Below, piece by piece: positions 45,001-55,117 of a stretch of DNA of 64,000 nt. The notes beneath the pieces were generated by a model, which saw only the letters and a list, made by a program, of their open reading frames with translations, searched no databases and was not told the origin of the DNA. Within the stretch, counting starts at the first letter, position 1. Each line of letters starts with the position of its first letter. The stretch is from Diphasiastrum complanatum (lineage: Eukaryota; Streptophyta; Lycopodiopsida; Lycopodiales; Lycopodiaceae): assembly GCA_029204225.1 (NCBI GenBank), contig CM055100.1, positions 4,914,213 through 4,978,212 of the forward strand, given 5' to 3'. Made by a program: the position numbers and the translations under genes.

Positions 45001-45911
45001 TCATAAGACAATAAGGATGTAAAGTATTCCTTATGTCTTGTCATGTGAGATGAGGCTCCACTATCAATCCACCAAGGATCATTATCATCTATGTTGGCTA
45101 ACAAACTTGAAGTCATAACAAGTGATTCACATGTGTTATGTTCTTCCTCATCTATTGTAAGATTTCCTTGCCTCTCTCCTTGCTCTCTTTTCTTCTTATA
45201 ACATTCATTTGCAAAATGACCTTTTATCCCACAATAAAAGCACTTGAACTTTGACTTATTGTTCTTAGTAGAAGAGGAAGAGGAAGAGTGATCATCATGA
45301 TCAAAGTTACCACCTTTGGACCATTTCCCTTTGCCTTTACCTTTGCCCTTGAATTTGCCTTTTGTGAAGAAAGCCTCTTCACCTCCACCTTGCAAGGATG
45401 CACCATCAAGCTTTGATTGCAACCTATGTTCTTCAGCCAATAAGATTTCTTGCAAGTCAACCACACTTGGCAAGACTCTTTGAATGGCAAAACTTTGCAC
45501 AAGGTTAGCATGTTCATTTAGCAAACCATTCAACATAACTTGGACTATTTCACCATCTTTTATGTTCTCATCAATGCATGTTAAATCATCACTTAGGGAC
45601 TTAACTCTCAAGATAAATGCATGAGCACTTTCACCCTCTCTTTGCCTACTAGAAAATATTTGTCTCCTTAGGGTCAATACCCTAGATGTGGACTTTGATT
45701 CAAAGAGCTTCTTTAAGGCTTTCCATGCCTCACTTGCACTTTGACACTTTCCAACTTCCTTGAGAAGTTCATTTGTAACATTCATTTTAATGATATGAAG
45801 AGCCCTTTTGGCCTTCTTATCAAACCTTTGTTGCTCTTGAAGTGTGAGAGGTCTCTCTTCAATTTCTGCAACTATGTCCATGAGTTCATTCAACTCAAGT
45901 AAGGACTCCAT
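42036..45911 (-). CDS. Copia C Gag-Pol polyprotein, intact frame
   Basis: About 1290 codons from the first in-frame ATG (45911-45909, MESLLELNELMDIV). Order: gag, KGKGKGK linker, zinc knuckle CFYCGIKGHFANEC, protease WWIDSGASSHM, HHCC integrase zinc domain (WHKRLGHP...CEHCALSKSH), integrase core (LVHSDIH, RSDNGGEY, QQNGVAERKN), RT (KWIFKIK, FLNGD, YVDDI), RNase H (FSDSDFAGD, STEAEYK, HARSKHIEIAHHF). All catalytic residues I looked for are present. The frame stays open upstream to 45971 and beyond without an ATG, so about 20 N-terminal residues seen in F and H (such as SLNYSTWKVR) would be lost or need a non-AUG start. The stop codon TGA is the third to fifth base of the LTR. Confidence 0.95.
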   Translation of the reverse strand: MESLLELNELMDIVAEIEERPLTLQEQQRFDKKAKRALHIIKMNVTNELLKEVGKCQSASEAWKALKKLFESKSTSRVLTLRRQIFSSRQREGESAHAFILRVKSLSDDLTCIDENIKDGEIVQVMLNGLLNEHANLVQSFAIQRVLPSVVDLQEILLAEEHRLQSKLDGASLQGGGEEAFFTKGKFKGKGKGKGKWSKGGNFDHDDHSSSSSSTKNNKSKFKCFYCGIKGHFANECYKKKREQGERQGNLTIDEEEHNTCESLVMTSSLLANIDDNDPWWIDSGASSHMTRHKEYFTSLLSYEGEGNIIYTANDGQCDIKGIGTIPISLSTNRKANLENVLYIPSITKNLLSVSQMIDKGLDVEFIGDACLISKCGSLIAQGRRHGKLFKLDACEISNHEGCMAREQLTNQEVWHKRLGHPNFKSLEVMAKKELVLGLPKSLVANNSVCEHCALSKSHRLAYSRSTSRSKEAFQLVHSDIHSSSTTSNGGAKMYATFIDDFSRYTWIYLLKSKDEVFAAFVKFKNEMENQFNTKIKCLRSDNGGEYTSNRFKDFCIAHGIKREMSSPRTPQQNGVAERKNRTLCECAKAMRLHANLAKSFWGEALACANYLCNRWTSASLDGKTPHEVLYGRRPSVKHCRIFGCTCFVNITLDDRTKEDPSSKKGVFVGYSEVSKAYKVYIPSTKKVVISRDVIFHEENVSNVVDVDVDVPTNHHDVQDVLDEDGDATPKQTSRKTQRQRAKPSRLTYDEKGKQVVDNSNFAFLTSFDEPTCVGEAIQKKEWIQAMDHEHQALIKSNTWRLVKLPKDKKAIGCKWIFKIKTNQDGSINKYKARLVAKGYAQEYGIDYDETFAPVAKMVTIRILISLATLYDWDMWQMDVTNAFLNGDLEEDIYMEQPEGYVSHDEPNHVCYLQKSLYGLKQAPRSWYAKLNSFLLSQNFVMSEYDHSLYFRLNENDITLLLIYVDDIILSGGNNLDIDEIKMALKREFEIQDLGKLHYILGIEIIRTSKSKFICQEKYVNSILKRFHMEDCKVVSTPMESNVKLTTRSNERSFKDITLYRKLIGSLIWLTITRPDLSFVVGKLSQFMQDPSEAHWKLGKRVLRYISGSRDFGILYGGTTPNLCGFSDSDFAGDQMDRKSTSAFAIYLGDGVVSWLSKKQPTISLSSTEAEYKALTTCTKEILWIKRMLLDLHLLEPEKTPIILCDNLSAQSLASNPVFHARSKHIEIAHHFVRDQVIAKEVELQHVSSKECVADIFTKPLGKDLYLMHRSNLGMCSKTMLKLASNVEEGV

Positions 45912-45971
45912 CCTCACTTTCCAAGTAGAGTAGCTTAAGCTCTCAAACTTTCCAGCAAGTGACCAAATCAA

Positions 45972-46866
45972 GTTATGGTGTGAAGAGTTACTTGCATTCT
46001 TAGAAAATACCCAAAACTAGGATGCCAAGATTACCTAGTAATGAACAAACTTGATCAACATATGATCAACACACTAAGATATTGATTCAACCTGTAAAAC
46101 CACATGTAAACCACACTTCTAAAAGTTTATAAACTCCAGCAAGTGATAAATACAAGATTTAGAGGTGAATGAATGAGCACACTTAGTGAATCACAAGACT
46201 AGCTTCACTATCTTGTCAAATCTTGGTGTTTAGATATAGATCTAAGATCACTTCACATGAGAATGTTCCTCAACCTGTTAAGAACCTGAAAACACACTTG
46301 CATAATGGTTAACACCTTCCAGCAAATGCTCCAATCAAATTACATAAGGAGAGTTACTTACATGCTCAACAAAGTACACCAAAATTTATGCCAAAATTGA
46401 TGACAATCTTTACAATATGCTCTTCACAATGGAGCTTACAATATGTTCACCCAAAAAAGGGGATCTTTCATCCAAATGGGAGCTTTGCTCAGCCTTTAGG
46501 AGAATTACAACTCACTCAAAAGAGCATTTGTCATCCACTTAAGGAGAAGTTTCATCCACTTAAGGAGAGTGTTCATCCAAGAATGGAGATTGTCAACAAT
46601 AGGATTGAAAAGAACATTGTTAGTATTGAATATGCACAAGCCTCACAATCACAAATGATTAGGTGTTATGATCTGATCCAAAATAGTTTCTTTTCAGCCT
46701 CTGATCTTCAATAGACCTGAAATATGCTTTTGATCCACAAGTTCAACTCACAAAACAAAGGTTAGTAAGATTTGATCAACAAAGCAATGCAAAATCATGC
46801 TAGAACTTGATCAAACATCCAAATATCACCAAAAATGGAATACTTACTGTAAATAGAAGCCAACCA
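45972..46866 (-). other. Leader of copia C with imperfect internal repeats
   Basis: No gene. On the + strand, words such as CAACCTGT, CACACTT and TCCAGCAA(G/A)TG recur around 45954, 46093-46145 and 46273-46330, and GAGTTACTT(G/A)CAT follows two of them, so the leader contains two to three diverged copies of a segment of roughly 180-360 bp. The segment (TTA)AGGAGA...GTTCATCCA also repeats near 46535-46580. Confidence 0.5.
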
Positions 46867-46878
46867 GCTCTGATACCA
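46867..46878 (-). other. Primer-binding site of copia C
   Basis: The reverse complement is TGGTATCAGAGC, immediately adjacent to the 5' LTR. Confidence 0.92.
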
Positions 46879-47533
46879 TGTGAAAAATACAGATCCTAAG
46901 TGGATCTAAACTCCAAGATCATTGGCTTGAATGCTTGCACTCCAAACTACATAAGCTAGGAATTGGCAACACATTCTATGCTACCTAGAATGCAAAGAAC
47001 TTGATCAAAAAGCATTTATCACAAATGGAAACTTCCATAAACATCAAGTGCGGCCCAAAATAGCATTATACAGTCCATAATACATCAGCCTATCACTTTT
47101 GGAAAGCACCTAAGATCATACACAATAGCTTGAAGACAATACACACAACAATGCTCTCAATGGAGGAAGAAACAATGACAATGATCTATTGATCTCAATG
47201 AAGCATACAAAAGGTTTCTCCAACCTGTTCTCCACGACTTCCCTACTATTTATGGATGAGGAAGATGACTCTCTCTCCTCTCTCTAGAAGGTACTTGACC
47301 CTAGATATTCCCTATATAGAAAAAATAGCTAAAAATGGCTTATATGACCAAAATACATCAAAATGGTCTCATTTTGAAGGGTATGAAGTTTGACACTTCA
47401 TCATACTGAAAAAATACAGTAAATAAAAACATTGTGGCCTGGTTCACACGTGTGAAACTCCAGAACCAAAACTATTTACAATTTTAGCCAATTTAGGCCT
47501 CAAACTAGCTAGGAAATGTTGACAATTTTCACA
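46879..47533 (-). repeat. 5' LTR of copia C
   Basis: 655 bp, one noticed difference from the 3' LTR. It holds the promoter of the element: TATA-like sequences near ATATAG and ATAAATAG, and the palindrome at 47443-47456. Confidence 0.97.
47443..47456. promoter_or_regulatory. 14-bp palindrome TTCACACGTGTGAA in 5' LTR C
   Basis: Same position as in the 3' LTR. In the 5' LTR it lies in the active promoter copy, upstream of the TATA-like sequences on the minus strand. Confidence 0.5.
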
Positions 47534-47538
47534 TTAGA

Positions 47539-48330
47539 TCCATCCACATCACCATCAATAATGCTTGAAAATGCTTTTAGGATGTTTCCCTCATCAAAAT
47601 GACATCTCTACCAACAATCATCTTGTTAGTAGAAGGAATGTAAACCTTGTAGGATTTACTCACCTCACTATATCCAACAAATATACCTTTCCTTGAAGAT
47701 GGATCCTCCTTCGTCCTATCATCAAGATTTATGTTGACATAGCATGTGCATCCAAAAGTTTTAAGGAAGTTGACACTCGGCCTCCTCTTGAATAGCATCT
47801 CAAAAGGTGTCCTTCCATTCAAAATAGCACTCTGCCACCTATTGCACAAGAAATTAGCACACGAGAAAGCTTGATCCCAAAATGGCTTATCAAGGTTAGC
47901 ACTTAACCTCTTTGGCACTTTCACAAAAAGTCCTATTCTTCCTCTCGGCCACTCCATTTTATTGTGGGGTCCTTGGTGTTCTATACTCCCTCTTGATCAG
48001 TGATTTGACATCAGCGACATGGGGAATAAGACTATCCTTGATAGACATATTGATTATGGCTAGTGATCTACTTATCCAAAAAAATTTTCTTTTGAAAGTA
48101 ACATCCTCCTCATTGGCGGATGTATCATTTTCAAGAGGAGGAGGAGATTCTTCTTCTCCTATTTTCAAATCCCATAGATCTCACATAACCAAAATATTCT
48201 TGATTCTAAATCTCCAAACCATGTAACTTTTACCATCTAATTTGGAACTTTCACCAAGGAAAATGAATTCTTCCTTTTCAGCTATGAAGGATTTGTAAAG
48301 ATCTTTGTAGAAACCAAACAAAATCTGATA
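47539..48330 (-). pseudogene. Copia D: gag start fused to integrase end
   Basis: From about 48330 leftward the minus frame reads LDGKSYMVWRFRIKNIL, then RSLAIINMSIKDSLIPHVAD, a copia gag N-terminus of a type different from C/F/H. At about 48000 it passes directly into integrase (IKREYRTPRTPQ, then NGVAERKN with a TAA in place of the first Gln-Asn codon, ANLDKPFWDQAFSCANFLCN, TKEDPSSRKGIFVGYSEVSK; ORF 47577-47957). The rest of gag, protease and most of integrase are missing, so this is a deletion or recombination chimera. It continues at 41385 across inserted element C. Confidence 0.75.
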
Positions 48331-48579
48331 AAAATTTAGCTTTGTCTCCTGCTCCTTTTACTCCCTCTAGAGAGAAAATCTCCATATTTTGTACAAATTT
48401 CACTTTCAGCATGCAAGTTATAGATCAAACTTTGTGCTTATTTGAGTAGCTAAGAGCCTTGCATAATAGTTTTGATAGAAATTTGCACCAAAAATGTGAT
48501 ATGAATAAAGATACTTTTCAAGGTTGCCAAGAGTCCTATCCTAAAAAATGCAAAATTTGAGGAGATTGGATCTTAGTTG

Positions 48580-48590
48580 TTTTGATACCA
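48580..48590 (-). other. Likely primer-binding site of copia D 5' end
   Basis: The reverse complement is TGGTATCAAAA, close to the copia N site (TGGTATCAAAGC), two bases from a TGTAGG LTR end and upstream of the gag start at about 48300. Confidence 0.6.
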
Positions 48591-48592
48591 AA

Positions 48593-49137
<545 letters not shown>

Positions 49138-49399
49138 ATTTGGATAGATTTAATTCTTTTGCCGACTCAGCCATGCTTTTTTTTTTCTGTCACCATAAAG
49201 TATGGTTGTGAGACGTTGGTCTTTGTTTTTGCTCATTGGCCGGTCCACTACTTGTCGACTTCGTCGGTATTAGCACTCCCGATGAATTCAAAATCTAGAG
49301 GTCCTTTGTTTGTGATTTGTTGACGCTCTCTGCTATAGTTGGCTTTGATTTTGTTTCCTAATATCATTTGTAAGATTATTAGAGCTGGAATCTGTTAGA

Positions 49400-50060
49400 A
49401 GAATCTTCAAAAAAATCTTCTAACACTACCCCACTTTGTTGAGGTATATAAACTTGTGCAAACTGCTATTTGATTTCTTGCTCCTTGCACAAATCAATAA
49501 ATGTTGTGGATCGATACTCACCACCACGATTAGATCTGAGCACCTTAATCTTGTTACCCCATTGATTATTCACCAATGCTTTGAAATTTTTGAAGCATAC
49601 AACTCAGATTCTCTCTAGTCGTGTAGATCCAAGTCTTCCTTGAGTAACCATCAATGAAAGTAAAAAAGTAAAAGGTGTTACCAATTGACATTACCTTCAT
49701 TGGTCCACATAGATCTAAGTGTGCTAGCTCAAGCACCCGTTTTGCCCTTGTTGCGTCTTCCTTGTTGAACTTCTCCCTATGTGACTTCCTAGTACACACC
49801 TTTTGCAAATGGACTCTTCTTTGTCATACAAATTGGGTAGACTTGTATCCTTCTTGGGCTTGTGAAACAGCCTCAAACTTTTGGAGTTCAAATGCCCTAG
49901 ACATCTATGCCACAAGTCACTTTAAGATATTGACATGATGCCAATACATTGCACTTCGAGACTACATCATTTAACTTGTATAGACCACAAGTCTTATAAA
50001 AGGGCCTTGGCATTTTGCAAATAATATTTTTGCGAGATTCTTGCTTGCCATGATTCAACA
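49400..50060 (-). pseudogene. Copia P integrase fragment
   Basis: Minus-strand pieces: GAG-pre-integrase (MWHRCLGHLNSKSLRLF...CKRCVLGSH), integrase core start (LAHLDLCGPMKVMSIGNTFY, FTFIDGYSRKTWIY), then NKIKVLRSNRGGEYRST (RSN in place of the catalytic RSD) and a decayed PQQSGV. Several frameshifts. It is of the Tnt1-like type seen in K and B. No LTR is recognised for it. Confidence 0.8.
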
Positions 50061-51184
50061 AAAAGATAGCACATGATGTGCTACCTTTTTTATGTTGCTA
50101 GTTGAATGTTTACCATCAAAAATTGTGGTTTAATACATAGTTAAAAATCCCACAATGAAATACCAAAGTAGGAAAATATTTAAATTAAAATTACTTTTTA
50201 GCCTCCAAAAATAACACGCCGATGTACCAAGGGATTCTACCAAAAAGAAAATAAATTGGCAGAATCCCTTGACACGCCGACGTGTTATCTTTTAAGGCTA
50301 TAAATCATTTTTTTCCTCTTTCATTTAGCATGCTGGCATGTGATCTTTGAAGGTTGCAAAAAAAAAAAAAATCTAGGTGATTTACTTAGCACAAGGGCAA
50401 GCTATGTTTGGAGGCTGCAAAAAGTATTTTGAAATAATGTTTTTACTCAAAATTTGGTCCTCAAATGTGTCAAAATATCTTTTTTATTTTAAGATTAATT
50501 TTTTTTAACCTATCAAACTTGTAATGTATTCACAAAAAGACAATGTAGTACCTTAAAAGTAGATATTGCCATGACATTGATGTTTTGATACTTGAATTGC
50601 CACATAGACTACACATTTTGGTGCTACCATTATCAAGTAGACTATATAATTTTTTTACATGAGAAAGTTGAATGGTTGTAAATGATTCACATGATACAAT
50701 GGCTCAAGCTATGACATTCAAGCCTTTTGTGGTATTGGAAAATATTAAACCAATTTTAATATGTGACAAAAAAGAAAAAAAGAAAAGTGGACACAATACC
50801 ATAGAAGGATGCAGTGGTTTTCTTTCCTAGCATATCCTCAACCCAAGATATAAGCAATCAAGCATCAAGGAGATGTGGTTGTCACGCGTAGGATTGTTCC
50901 CATGAGAGCGATAGCATATCTTAGATTTCAGCATGAATGGAAGATCCACATCTAATTCTAACATCCATTAACCCTAAGCATTAGCACTACCACCATTACC
51001 ACTACGATCCACAATGAAAATAGATTACTCTTTCTCTCTCTCTCCCCTTCTCTCTCACAAAAAACATAAGAACATCCAATCCCAATAATATTCAGATCCA
51101 ACAATTAACAAATGCAACAAAAGCATGAGAGATGGAGGAAAAAGATAGAGAGCAAGGACATTCACAAATCCATTCCATAAGAGA
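50061..51184. other. AT-rich DNA, no gene; contains a hairpin
   Basis: No coding signal. It contains the fold-back at 50200-50298 and a small TCTCTC run at 51028-51050. Its right part may already belong to the gypsy LTR ending at 51532. Confidence 0.45.
50200..50298. repeat. Fold-back (inverted repeat), 43-bp arms
   Basis: Arm 1 (50200-50242, GCCTCCAAAAATAACACGCC...) and the reverse complement of arm 2 (50256-50298) agree at about 34 of 43 positions; most differences are transitions. The spacer is 13 bases. Related words (GCATGCTGGCATGTGATCTT; GGCAAGCTATGTTTGGAGG) follow at about 50328 and 50397. It could be a small hairpin transposon remnant or a small-RNA-type precursor. Confidence 0.6.
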
Positions 51185-51532
51185 ACCAATCTGCTTGTAT
51201 TGAAATGAGGATATGAACATGTGTATCACACTCGAGTTTGCCTCTTTTTATAGTAGAGAGGAGGACCTTGGCCTCAAAATCCTATTGGCCCATTTCTACC
51301 TCCCTAACTATTCAAACTTAAAAAAGAGTGAGAACCTATTTCAAAATTGGAGGGAACCAATTTGAATTTGAATTTGAACTTGAACCAATTTTGGTAGGAG
51401 TCCCAACTTTATTCACTAACTTGACATTTAGGCCTGCAACATTAAAAGTCCCACAAAAAGGCCTAAAGTCCTTTTATTGACTTTCTAATCATCAAATAAC
51501 TATGTGATCATCGGGTTGGACTTACACACGCA
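51185..51532 (-). repeat. Gypsy-type 3' LTR (minus orientation), approximate
   Basis: On the minus strand it starts TGCGTGTGTAAGTCC at 51532. Internal parts align with the LTR at 60416-60970 (TTGGCCTCAAAATCCTATTGG here, TTGCACCAAAATACTATTGG there). The left boundary is not fixed and may reach about 50980. Confidence 0.5.
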
Positions 51533-52193
51533 GGGTGCCAAATCCCTCTTCGACGTGACACGGAAGGCGAGTCAGGAATAACGATCTCGTTGCATACACG
51601 ACGATAACTATGTGAGGTAGATGCCTGATACGATGACTCTACCGATGCTTCTTCATAAATAGACAACATGGAATTGGCAACAAATCCATGAAGTCTGTCC
51701 TCCAAGTAAGAGACGAATATTAGAGAGAGGAGAGGGCCAGCCACAAATTGCTGCTTGGTGTTCTTCTTGATTGCCCTTTTCAACTCTCCAAAAAATGTCT
51801 TATACCAGTTATAAGACTCGAGGGGGCTAGATCCTATCTTGTACTTGAGACAATATGGTGCAAGATCTGTGAGGAAATTTGTTCCTTCCTGAGGTTGAAC
51901 CATCAAGAAATTGTTCAGAAGCTGGACTGCAACTTGCTGGATGACAGGATCTTTGATGGAGTCTAGGGGATACCCGTCATGACAGGATCTTTGATGGAGT
52001 CTAGGAGATACCCATCATGAGTCCAGTAGAACTCGATAGAGGTGTCAATGAACAACTTGATCACGTTCTTGGCATGCTTATGGTTTGGAGATGGCTCCTT
52101 ACCAGATGTGATTCCTATGGCAGCAAGGGCGGCTTCAGTAACACGCACCTTGTGTGTGCAATTTATGCTCCCAATCAGACCGACTCGCTTCAA
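51508..52193 (-). pseudogene. Unknown ORF between gypsy integrase and LTR
   Basis: Two minus frames, 51963-52193 (RVTEAALAAIGITSGKEPSP; KNVIKLFIDTSIEFYW) and 51508-51906 (NFLTDLAPYCLKYKIGSSPL; AIKKNTKQQFVAGPLLSLIF), are separated by a 38-bp tandem duplication (51943-51980 repeated at 51981-52018, two mismatches) that shifts the frame. Without it they would be one protein of about 220 residues ending at the LTR start. No family is recognised. The position after integrase suggests an accessory ORF, as in the region 5335-5925. Confidence 0.45.
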
Positions 52194-52475
52194 CTGTTTT
52201 TGTCATAATAGTGTAGAGAATCTTATTGGAAGATTCAGCTTGGCCATTACCCTTGGGATAATATGGAGTACTAAACCGGTGTATAATGAAAAAGTCTTCC
52301 AACAAACACTTTATTGTTTGATTAACAAAGTGTGTACCACAATCACTGACGATCTCAATAGGACATCTGAATTGAATAATGATGTGTTCATAGAGAAACT
52401 TAGCCGTAGATTTTGCATCAAAAACTTTAACAGCTTTGGCTTCAATCCACTTAGTCATATATTTAGTTGCGATGA
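52194..52475 (-). pseudogene. Ty3/gypsy integrase core fragment fused to copia RNase H
   Basis: Within the frame 52135-52578: YIIIATKYMTKWIEAKAVKV, EHIIIQFRCPIEIVSDCGTH and HRFSTPYYPKGNGQAESSNK are the gypsy integrase core (D, D, E residues present as TKW context, SDCGTHF and GQAES). The same frame begins with copia RNase H (MCSAAQEAIWSRQILEKIGM); the switch is at about 52500. So two superfamilies are joined in frame, most simply by truncation and end joining. Confidence 0.82.
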
Positions 52476-53854
52476 TGATATATCTAGCTTGAGATCCTTG
52501 TGTTGCAAGATGAATAGGCATGCCAATTTTTTCCAAGATTTGTCTCGACCATATAGCTTCTTGTGCAGCACTACACATTGCCTTATATTCTGCTTTTGTG
52601 GTGGAAAGAGCAATTGTACTTTGCTTCTTATAGGACCAGGAAAATCAATCACCACAAAACTGGAATATATATCCTATGGTGGATCTACGATCATCATAGT
52701 CACCTCCCCAATCCGCATCCACATAGCCACACAACTCAGGTAAACCATCATGCTTCCTATAAATCAAGCCATACTCTGAAGTGCCTTTCACATAACGCAA
52801 AATGCATTTAGCTGCTTTCCAATGCGTTTCCGTAGGTGCTGCCATAAACTGACTTATAATGCCAACAACATAGCATATATCTGGTCTAGTTGTGGTAAGG
52901 TAAATCAAGCTCCCTACTAACTGTCTATATAGCGTAGCATCAAATGACTGTGACTCATCAAGCTTAGAAAGCTTTTTACCTGGTTCAATAGGAGTGTTTA
53001 CTGGTTTGCAATCCTGCAACCTAAACCTGTGCAGCAACTCTTTGACATACTTCACCTGTGTTAAACCCACTTCATGTCCTTTTTGCCACACTTATACTCC
53101 AAGGCAGTAATGCATCAGGCTGAGATTCGTCATCTCAAATTGTTCCATGAGATCTTTCTTGATCATGCCTATCATCTCTTGATTATTTCCCGTAATAATC
53201 AAGTCATCAACATAAAGAGCAATCAAAGCAACCATATCATTAAAGCATAAGACATATAGATTTGGATCAGAATGTGTTCTCACCATCCCCTTTGAACGAA
53301 AGTAGGCATCAATCCTGCTATACCACGCACGTGGTGCTTGTTTAAGACCATAAAGCGCTTTCTTCAAGCGACATACTTTATTTTCATGTCCTTTTGTTAC
53401 AAAGCCTTCAGGTTGATCCATCACTTCTTCTTCTAACTCACCATTTAGAAAAGTAGATTTCACATCCATCTGATGCAAAGGCCAACCAAAATGTGAAGCT
53501 AAAGCAATAAGTAGACGTAGAGTATTCCACTTACAAACCGGTGCAAAGGTCTCCTCATAGTCAATGCCTTTATTTTGTGCGTACCCTTTGATCACCAATC
53601 TTGCTTTGTGCTTTGCTATACTTCCATCTACATGGTACTTAGTCCTGTATACCCATTTGCAACCAATGGGTTTCTTGCCAACTGGTGGTTCTACTAAGTC
53701 CCATGTGCTATGCTTAGCAATTGACTCCATCTCCTCTCCCATGGCCTTGATCCAAATGTCATCATCCTTCGCTTTACCATAAGTCAAAGGTTCTTTGCTT
53801 TGAATAATGCTAGATAAGAGAGCATAATTTGCTTCATATCTTTCAGGTAGTATC
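52476..53854 (-). pseudogene. Copia K, RT and RNase H half
   Basis: ORF 53092-53787 holds RT (DIWIKAMGEEME, GCKWVYRTKY, FLNGE, LYGLKQAPRAWYSR, ALYVDDLIITG with YVDD intact). ORF 52645-53091 continues (KCILRYVKGTSEYGL, CGYVDADWGGDYDDRRSTIG). RNase H follows in a shifted frame (STIALSTTKAEYKAMC), then K is cut by the gypsy join at about 52500. At 53854 the frame is interrupted by the F composite; its continuation on the far side (62615 onward) is in the same frame across the GTATC duplication. Confidence 0.92.
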
Positions 53855-54508
53855 TGTGAAAAATTGTCAACTAGTAGTATTTTCCTAACTTGAGATTTTG
53901 TAGGCCTATGGCCAAATAAAAGTTAGAGATAGGTTCATACATGTATGTAGAGGCCCAAAGTATGTGTACACTACTTTTGAGGTCACATTAATTAGAGGAG
54001 GTCGAGTGTGGAGCTCTTCTATTGGCTCATAATTTGGTGCATTCCTATTTGACCAAATTTCTAGGTATATGGGTGAATCCTATTGGACCCCAATTTTAGC
54101 CTATCATAAGACAAGTGGCCAAGAGGCACTATGGCTGCTATAAATAGCCATCTCCACGAGTATGTACACATCTCATTTTCATTCTATTGAATGAATGTTA
54201 TGCTCTTTGAAGGTCCATCTTCTTCTCTCTCACTTTTTTTGTTCATATCTTGCATTCTAGCCACTAGAATTGTGATTTCTTTGTTGCTATGGCTTCACAC
54301 GTGTGAAATGCAGGTTGTAGGCTCTGAAGTACGGACAGGGACAGCAAGTTTCTGTTTGTGGAAGCTTATGATCAGATTTTGATGTTTAGTTGATGTTTAG
54401 TATGCTTAACATCACAATTTCTATCATTTTTTCAATCTAGATGTGCATAACTTCCATGGCCAAGATCTTTATGAAACTTTAGCATCTTTTGGATCTGAGT
54501 TTTTCACA
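53855..54508 (+). repeat. 5' LTR of copia F (654 bp)
   Basis: TGTGAAAAATTGTCAAC...TTTTTCACA. It differs from the LTR at 59064 by two substitutions and one T in a T-run. TATA-like GCTATAAATAGCC lies at about 54137-54149. Confidence 0.97.
54294..54307. promoter_or_regulatory. 14-bp palindrome TTCACACGTGTGAA in 5' LTR F
   Basis: Lies about 150 bp downstream of the TATA-like box, so probably within the transcribed part, unlike in A and C where it is upstream. Confidence 0.5.
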
Positions 54509-54520
54509 TGGTATCAGAGC
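54509..54520 (+). other. Primer-binding site of copia F
   Basis: TGGTATCAGAGC directly after the LTR end; initiator-tRNA-Met type. A leader of about 600 bp without a recognised gene follows to 55117. Confidence 0.93.
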
Positions 54521-55117
54521 ATTAGGCGGCCAAATGTGCAGGTTTTGCCAGATTTAGAAGAGATTTGTGGGCGAGTTTGCTTTTGTAGCATTCCAATCAA
54601 GTTTCTAGCTAAAAATCTTGTTGATTTATGTGTAGAAATTGGATCTTTGTGATCAAAACATCATTTGTATGCATTTCAATTGAAGTAGGGCGAATTCCCT
54701 CTGTACTTATCAGAATAAGGAGACAAAAATTGTTTTGGAAAGAGGGAGATGCAAGATCCAACAAGATCCTATTAGTTTTCCATTCTAGCATATAGTTTTT
54801 TGATTCAATTTCTTGCTTCTTCATGTCAAAAACTTCAAAATTGATGTAACCCTCTGATTTTCAGTTTGCTGAATGATTCAAGAGTGTATTTCAATCTTAG
54901 GAGTGAGGGAAAAGCAAGTATATTGAGGTTTGGTCTTGGTTTGATCAAGAAATCATAAAACTAGTGGCTAAAATTAAGGAAAAAGTGAGGAAAAGAGAGA
55001 AAAAGTAAGGTTTTAGGTTCCAAATCTTTGTGATTTCTTCTTGTGTTTCATTTGTTGATTCAAGAGAGTGCTTAGTGCATTGGAACAGGTCAAAGATCAG
55101 AGATCAATCATTGCAAC

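Larger units (their letters stand above)
41386..47533 (-). mobile_element. Complete copia element C (6148 bp), TSD TTAGA
   Basis: Two 655-bp LTRs (41386-42040 and 46879-47533), primer-binding site, a full Gag-Pol frame and a polypurine tract, flanked by identical 5-bp duplications TTAGA (41381-41385 and 47534-47538). By eye the LTRs differ at a single base (ATATAGG versus ATATAGA), so the insertion is recent. It lies inside copia D, which shares its orientation. Element A is a near-identical deleted copy. Confidence 0.97.

Noticed and set aside
45911-45971. Start of C Gag-Pol at 45971
   Set aside because: The codon there is TTG; no ATG precedes 45911 in frame. A TTG start would be unusual in a plant mRNA.
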